Source: JAQVUB01 sp033809415 (GTDB taxonomy: Bacteria > Verrucomicrobiota > Lentisphaeria > Oligosphaerales > Oligosphaeraceae). Taken from it: DNA of 11,622 nt. Location of the stretch: positions 1 to 11,622 of the forward strand of contig JAPXLT010000145.1 of NCBI GenBank assembly GCA_033809415.1, read 5' to 3'. Position 1 is the first letter of the stretch. Every line of letters starts with the position of its first letter. Positions 8,059-11,622 of the stretch are shown here, piece by piece. The translations under genes were made by a program, and so were the position numbers. A model generated the notes under the pieces. That model was not told where the DNA came from and made no database searches. It worked only from the letters and a program-made list of their open reading frames with translations.

Positions 8059-8759
8059 AATTTGATCTCCGGGGGGGGATTGAGATAGGGGCCCGTATGC
8101 GTCAACAATTCCCGTTGCAATGGCTTTAGTTTACGCGCCTTGAGGGCATCGAATATGCGCTGATGACTGTCGGCTACCATTTTCATGTTTCGTTTTTGGG
8201 TGTGGATTTTATCCGTCGCGGGAATAAGGTTAGAAAGGAAAGAGATGGCCAATGGAATGAGGTTGTTGATGAAATCATTATGCGCAGAACGTAGAAGTGT
8301 CTCATGGAACTTGACATCCAGTTTGTGTCGAAGCTGCAAGTCTTTGGCGGTCTTAAGGGGCTGAAGAATTTCTTCCAGGCGGGCAAGGTCTTCGGTTGTG
8401 ACGTTTAGAACCATGGCTGCTGCTGCCCCAGTTTCCAGGCAGCAACGAAACTCCGCAAGTTTTGCATGCATGACAGTACCCTGGCATTCCAGGAAAGGGA
8501 AAAAACAACGGTAGGGATCATCCGGGAAAAGCCGCATGATGACGGAACCGACTTTCTGCCGACTTTCCAGAATGCCTAAAATCCGATAACGCCCCAGTGC
8601 TTCTCTAAGGATGTTTCGACTGACACCAAGTTGCTTTGAAAAGGTATTCTCAGGAGGCAAGACGTCCCCTATGCCCAAGCCATGCTCTATGATGTAATTC
8701 CGGATGGCGTCATAAGCCTGGTCAACCATACTGTCTTTTGATGTGACGTTTTTTGCCAT
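8055..8759 (-). CDS. GntR-family transcriptional regulator, FadR/FCD subfamily
   Basis: A 234-residue ligand-responsive repressor or activator. Residues about 12-76 form the winged helix: LPPENTFSKQLGVSRNILREALGRYRILGILESR matches the GntR consensus, with the recognition helix near 46-57. Residues about 98-225 form the all-helical FCD ligand domain. Its usual metal ligands are all present: D148, H152, H199 and H221. FCD regulators bind small carboxylates or sugar acids, often through this metal. AGGAG precedes the start by 8 nt and lies within the end of the SAF gene, 3 nt upstream. The stop overlaps the GH20-like start. Two FadR-type operator motifs at the operon promoter (9160-9170 and 9182-9192) suggest it represses its own operon. 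An 8-C run (8071-8078) encodes prolines just before the C-terminus (NPPPEIKL). Confidence 0.92.
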   Translation of the reverse strand: MAKNVTSKDSMVDQAYDAIRNYIIEHGLGIGDVLPPENTFSKQLGVSRNILREALGRYRILGILESRQKVGSVIMRLFPDDPYRCFFPFLECQGTVMHAKLAEFRCCLETGAAAAMVLNVTTEDLARLEEILQPLKTAKDLQLRHKLDVKFHETLLRSAHNDFINNLIPLAISFLSNLIPATDKIHTQKRNMKMVADSHQRIFDALKARKLKPLQRELLTHTGPYLNPPPEIKL

Positions 8760-8762
8760 GAG

Positions 8763-9125
8763 TCAAACTCCTACGACTTTTTCCAAATCTGCAACATGCG
8801 CGGCATCCAAATCCGGAAACTTATAATCGGAGCCCGGTAAGTCACAAAAGTCTTTCCTAAGGATGAGAGTGTTGCGAGGCAGATCCCGTACTGCCTTGGC
8901 ACCAATGAGCTGCCGAGCCATCCATGGATGTAATCCACCCCAGTCTCCAGGGTGCTTGGCAACGATATCCTTGCGGGTAATCACAGAACCTGCTGCAATA
9001 TCCTTGGCTGCAACCGGTACTTTGTTGCGGGAGCGCTTCAGGGCACCGGTTAGGAAAATACGATGACTTTTGCCAATCATTTTGTTGCCAACCTGAATAG
9101 AACTCTGCCTCATCGAATATGTCAT
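8763..9125 (-). CDS. Stand-alone SAF-domain protein (NeuB C-terminal type)
   Basis: A 120-residue protein whose core (about 34-94) matches the antifreeze-like SAF domain that closes sialic-acid synthases (NeuB/SpsE). The match covers VPVAAKDIAAGSVITRKDI, then KHPGDWGG where NeuB usually has KRPGTG, then RQLIGAKAVRDLPRNTLILRKDF. The large synthase barrel that precedes SAF in NeuB is absent, since only 168 nt separate this gene from the transglutaminase stop and they hold a promoter. The protein cannot be a complete synthase. It may be a decayed remnant, a partner subunit, or a small-molecule binding protein working with GntR. It is the first gene after the promoter and sits 3 nt before gntR. 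The start is uncertain: ATG 9125 is favoured only as the first, while 9113 and 9080 are alternatives, none with a strong ribosome site. Residues 1-33 have no clear family match. Confidence 0.7.
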   Translation of the reverse strand: MTYSMRQSSIQVGNKMIGKSHRIFLTGALKRSRNKVPVAAKDIAAGSVITRKDIVAKHPGDWGGLHPWMARQLIGAKAVRDLPRNTLILRKDFCDLPGSDYKFPDLDAAHVADLEKVVGV

Positions 9126-9159
9126 TTGTTGCGTCCAGTATCAGCACAGAACATGTTTA

Positions 9160-9170
9160 TTGTTCTACAA
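9160..9170 (-). promoter_or_regulatory. Candidate GntR/FadR-type operator, proximal copy
   Basis: TTGTAGAACAA on the minus strand is a palindrome (TTGT-N3-ACAA) and fits the FadR-subfamily consensus TNGTNNNACNA exactly. It lies at about +5 to +15 from the predicted transcription start, a repressor position, in front of an operon that encodes a FadR/FCD-type GntR protein. Confidence 0.6.
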
Positions 9171-9180
9171 TTTCCATTAT

Positions 9181-9209
9181 ATTATACTACAATATAAACC
9201 AAAAATCAA
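9181..9209 (-). promoter_or_regulatory. Sigma70-type promoter of the SAF-gntR-GH20 operon
   Basis: On the minus strand, TTGATT (9209-9204) is separated by exactly 17 nt from a perfect TATAAT (9186-9181). Transcription should start near 9174, about 50 nt before the SAF start codon. It is the strongest promoter match I found in the window and lies in its most AT-rich stretch. Confidence 0.75.
9182..9192 (-). promoter_or_regulatory. Candidate GntR/FadR-type operator, distal imperfect copy
   Basis: TTGTAGTATAA differs from the consensus TNGTNNNACNA at one position (AT for AC). It overlaps the -10 hexamer, so binding would block RNA polymerase. Its centre is 22 bp from the proximal copy, about two helical turns, which fits two dimers bound on one face of the DNA. 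Confidence 0.4.
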
Positions 9210-9234
9210 GTACGTTGCCTGAAATATCAGCGAA

Positions 9235-9280
9235 TTTTCGTACTTTTCGTATTTTCGTACTTTTTCGTGCCTTTTCGTTG
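9235..9280. repeat. Cluster of five TTTTCGT repeats upstream of the promoter
   Basis: TTTTCGT begins at 9235, 9244, 9252, 9262 and 9272 on the plus strand, a spacing of 8-10 bp. Most copies continue as A or AC. A sixth copy (TTTTTCGTAG, about 9311-9320) lies inside the end of the transglutaminase gene. The cluster sits about 60-105 bp upstream of the predicted start at 9174, where an activator could bind. Confidence 0.65.
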
Positions 9281-9293
9281 TTAAAAAAGCTGG

Positions 9294-11492
9294 CTAGCCT
9301 CCGAAACGTTCTTTTTCGTAGGTGGCGACCTGTGCCTCTAATTCTGTGAGTTCTTCTGGAGTCACCATATCATTTTGCCGGGCGGCTTCGAGCAGTTCGC
9401 GTCCTGTGCGGCTGCTGGACTTCGCAAGGGCCAGTTTTTTCTCCCAGTGTCGAAGCAATTTTTCGAAGGATTCCGCCAGCATTTTCTGTCGTTTTGTCAG
9501 GGTGATCAGATCCGCTTTGCGGTGTTTTCGGCGGAAGTGCAGGTACCAGGCCGTCAACAGCAGCGTCAGCAGCACGCCTAATGGGTTCCAGAACAGGAAC
9601 CAGAGCAGTTTCAGAAAACTAAGAACGGCAGATGCGACCAGCCCGCGTTGCACAGAGGCCAGCAGCTGATCCAACAGGTGACGCATGCGGTCTTTCAGGG
9701 ATTCCGCAAACGTCCAGCTGTCTTCAAAATTCCGGATGCCGCCTGGCGGCGTGGGGTCCAGCATCACCCATTTTCTCTTCTGCCGGTCGAAAGCTTCGAC
9801 CCAGGCATGTGCATGACCCAACCGCGAAACATAATAATCTCCGCTAGGGTGACGCTCGAGACAGAGAAAACCGGTAACATAACGTGCGGGAATCCCGCTT
9901 TGCCGCAACAGCAATACTGCCGCCGAAGCAAACAACTCGCAATGACCAGCCCGGTTCTCTTGCAGAAAAAGCAGGATGGGTTCCTCCGGACTATCAAGCA
10001 ATGCCCGACGATACGACAAGTCCTCCCTCCTGCGTTGCGCATATAGCCGACGGCGTATACTGGCCGCACCATCATCGCCACGGTTGCGAAAATATTGCTG
10101 ATCATCTCGGAATGGCCCCAGACGATACGTGAAATTCCGGTGAAAATGCCGCACTAGGCCCGCGCAAAATTCCGCATCAGGAGCGTCCTCGCGCAATTCG
10201 GGAAGCTGCTGAATGATCCGTCCCAGCTCAGGTGCCAATTCCTCGGGAACTTGCAGATATTGTCTGTAGTCGGCCTGTTCCTCGAGTGGCAGATCGAACG
10301 CCTGGCCGGGTCGCCAGTCTTCACTGGCATACACCACGTATCCGGCATCCCTTTTCCATTTCGTCGGGGTCAACTGCCCTTCCATATCTGAGGACAGGCT
10401 GTCGGCGATCATATCAATCCGGGCATACGGCGATGGCATAGGCAGCTTATCCAAATGCAATGATGGTGAAAAGCAGATGTCAAAGCGGTTTTCAAGATGC
10501 TCCTTGCGATCCTCGCGCCGGTAACGGGTCATTGCCAAAATCCCCTCCGGCTCTTCTTGAAGCAAAGGCAACGCCTGATAATTTTCCGGCACAGTCCAAT
10601 GTCCCTGGTCATATTGGCAAAACACTCGGCTGCGCAAATAGCCTGGCGGCGACGAAGAGATGACCCGCAGCAGAATGTGCCGTTCCTTTTCCGGATCGCC
10701 AAAAGGAAAAGGCCGGCTCAGATCAACATCATCCCCGAAAAACGGTTCCGTCCGGCGGCGCATGTGCTGAAGAAGCGAATGCCCGCCCATGGCAATAAAG
10801 GACTGCTCGAAATTGCGGATTTCCTTTGCATAAGCATCGTGTAGATAAAAAGCCAGTGTGATCATTCCGCCAAGCAACAGCAGGCTAAGCAGTGCGATCA
10901 TCCGGGCTTGCAACCTATGCCGTGCTGCTGTCTGATCTGGGGAGCGGCTCAGTTTAAGCATCAGCAGAGCCAGCAGGAACTCGAATCCCACCATAAAAAC
11001 ATAAGCCTGCTGATAATGATTGTTAATCCAGTGACTGCCCCAAAAAAGCCGGGTGTTGATATAGTTCAGGTCATTGACATCGCCGCAGGTGCCCAGCACA
11101 AAAACCACGGCGCTGATACAGGTTGCGGCAATCAAGCTGCGAGACGGGAAAAAACAGCTGACCACAGCAATATTCAAGGCAAAGGCACAGTAATATTCCG
11201 GACGGAAAAAGTAGCTGAAGAAGCCGAGACGTCCACGCTCGAATGGATAGAAATAGCCTAGAATCGTCGCCACCATGATGGCGAAAAGGATGCTGTAGGT
11301 CACACTGCGGTCACTGATCCGGAGGGGGCGACGCAGGCAAACTGCCGGAAGCCAGCCGACAAAGACCATGATCGGGATATGCGGCAAGTCCGCGAGCAGA
11401 GCAAGAAAACAAGCTGCGCTGATCAGCATCAGGCCAGCCAGTAACTTGATGCCCAAACCAGGTACTGTCAATTGCTGCCTTTCATCAGTCAT
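9294..11492 (-). CDS. Membrane-anchored transglutaminase-like protein (TgpA/DUF3488 type)
   Basis: A 732-residue inner-membrane protein with a transglutaminase/protease-fold domain outside the cytoplasm. About six or seven helices cover residues 15-217 (for example 15-34, 64-82, 119-136, 163-181, 199-217). A large soluble region follows, with the transglutaminase core at about 440-580. The catalytic triad is intact: C518 in RAGHCELFASA, H562 in HAHAWVE and D579 in MLDPTPPG. Another hydrophobic stretch (about 620-650) leads to a charged cytoplasmic tail of 80 residues. Between NFTYRLGP (453-460) and the Cys motif there is an Arg-rich segment of about 45 residues, longer than is usual for the family. 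The family normally sits beside MoxR ATPase and DUF58 genes, which would lie upstream outside the window. The true substrate is unknown in most bacteria. It appears to be a separate unit from the glycan genes. The start is preceded by AAGGGTG at 10 nt. Confidence 0.9.
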   Translation of the reverse strand: MTDERQQLTVPGLGIKLLAGLMLISAACFLALLADLPHIPIMVFVGWLPAVCLRRPLRISDRSVTYSILFAIMVATILGYFYPFERGRLGFFSYFFRPEYYCAFALNIAVVSCFFPSRSLIAATCISAVVFVLGTCGDVNDLNYINTRLFWGSHWINNHYQQAYVFMVGFEFLLALLMLKLSRSPDQTAARHRLQARMIALLSLLLLGGMITLAFYLHDAYAKEIRNFEQSFIAMGGHSLLQHMRRRTEPFFGDDVDLSRPFPFGDPEKERHILLRVISSSPPGYLRSRVFCQYDQGHWTVPENYQALPLLQEEPEGILAMTRYRREDRKEHLENRFDICFSPSLHLDKLPMPSPYARIDMIADSLSSDMEGQLTPTKWKRDAGYVVYASEDWRPGQAFDLPLEEQADYRQYLQVPEELAPELGRIIQQLPELREDAPDAEFCAGLVRHFHRNFTYRLGPFRDDQQYFRNRGDDGAASIRRRLYAQRRREDLSYRRALLDSPEEPILLFLQENRAGHCELFASAAVLLLRQSGIPARYVTGFLCLERHPSGDYYVSRLGHAHAWVEAFDRQKRKWVMLDPTPPGGIRNFEDSWTFAESLKDRMRHLLDQLLASVQRGLVASAVLSFLKLLWFLFWNPLGVLLTLLLTAWYLHFRRKHRKADLITLTKRQKMLAESFEKLLRHWEKKLALAKSSSRTGRELLEAARQNDMVTPEELTELEAQVATYEKERFGG

Positions 11493-11520
11493 AAGTAATA
11501 TTCACCCTTTTTCTCATTCC

Positions 11521-11562
11521 CACCCTGCCCCCTGCCCCCTGCACCCTGCACCCTGCACCCTA
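11521..11562. repeat. Six-unit heptamer tandem repeat with G-quadruplex potential
   Basis: Six head-to-tail 7-bp units of CMCCCTG run without interruption: CACCCTG, CCCCCTG twice, CACCCTG twice, and a last unit ending in A. On the minus strand, which is the sense strand of the transglutaminase gene, this gives at least six runs of three or more G separated by short loops. It starts 28 bp upstream of that gene's ATG, so it may lie in its 5' leader or in the spacer after an upstream gene. Confidence 0.85.
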
Positions 11563-11622
11563 CCTCACAAATTCAGTACTCTTCCGGCCATGATATCCGC
11601 AGCGGACAATACCGTCGTATTC

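Noticed and set aside
8857..9147. Minus-strand frame of 96 codons from GTG 9147 overlapping the SAF gene
   Set aside because: Its first 35 residues look protein-like, but the rest runs out of frame through the conserved SAF core, which is the better-supported coding frame.
9281..9300. Possible terminator after the transglutaminase gene (palindrome GGCTAGCC followed by a T6 run on the minus strand)
   Set aside because: The palindrome has no loop and the only alternative stem is 3 bp, so a stable intrinsic terminator is not supported.
11560..11622. Possible 3' end of an upstream minus-strand gene such as DUF58
   Set aside because: All three minus frames are open at the edge and stop within 63 bases (TAG at 11560, TGA at 11565, TGA at 11573). 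The 15-20 residues in each frame match nothing I recognise.
1..11622. CRISPR arrays, tRNA or rRNA genes, insertion sequences
   Set aside because: I saw no regularly spaced long repeats, no tRNA-like cloverleaf and no transposase frame or terminal inverted repeats. The gaps between genes are all below 170 bases.

Overview
The window looks like the end of a contig from a Lentisphaerota-type bacterium (Victivallis-like); Kiritimatiellota or Planctomycetota are the alternatives. This is inferred from a prepilin-type protein with the FTLIELLVVIAIIAIL stretch and a C-terminal H-X9-DG motif, sitting among glycoside-hydrolase genes of mixed families. Such genes are typically numerous in these phyla. 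All eight recognisable genes lie on the minus strand, so transcription runs from high to low coordinates. The first 17 bases are not genomic: they match the Nextera transposase mosaic end, so position 1 marks a contig end.

Layout in the direction of transcription. At 11493-11622 there is only a six-unit heptamer repeat and the unresolvable edge of an upstream region. At 9294-11492 lies a membrane-anchored transglutaminase (TgpA-like). At 9126-9293 lies a compact control region: a near-consensus promoter (TTGATT-N17-TATAAT), two copies of an 11-bp GntR/FadR-type operator motif exactly 22 bp apart, and an upstream cluster of TTTTCGT repeats. This drives a tight set: a stand-alone SAF-domain protein (8763-9125), an FCD-type GntR regulator (8055-8759, 3 bp away) and a GH20-like glycosidase (7048-8058, ATGA overlap). 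Next come the prepilin-like protein (6212-6964), a secreted 926-residue TIM-barrel hydrolase-like protein (3317-6097), a GH42 beta-galactosidase (1184-3193) and a sodium:solute symporter cut off by the contig end (1-1151).

Read together, 8759 down to 1 looks like a glycan-utilisation locus with its own regulator. A secreted hydrolase and a pilin-like surface protein act outside, a sodium symporter imports the product, and two hydrolases without signal peptides act in the cytoplasm. There is no SusC/SusD pair. The substrate cannot be named from sequence alone. GH42 points to beta-galactosides, the GH20-like fold to hexosaminides, and the NeuB-type SAF domain hints at sialic-acid-like sugars, but only weakly. 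The best candidates for something undescribed are the autoregulatory control region, the orphan SAF gene next to the regulator, and the use of a prepilin-like protein as a structural member of a glycan locus.
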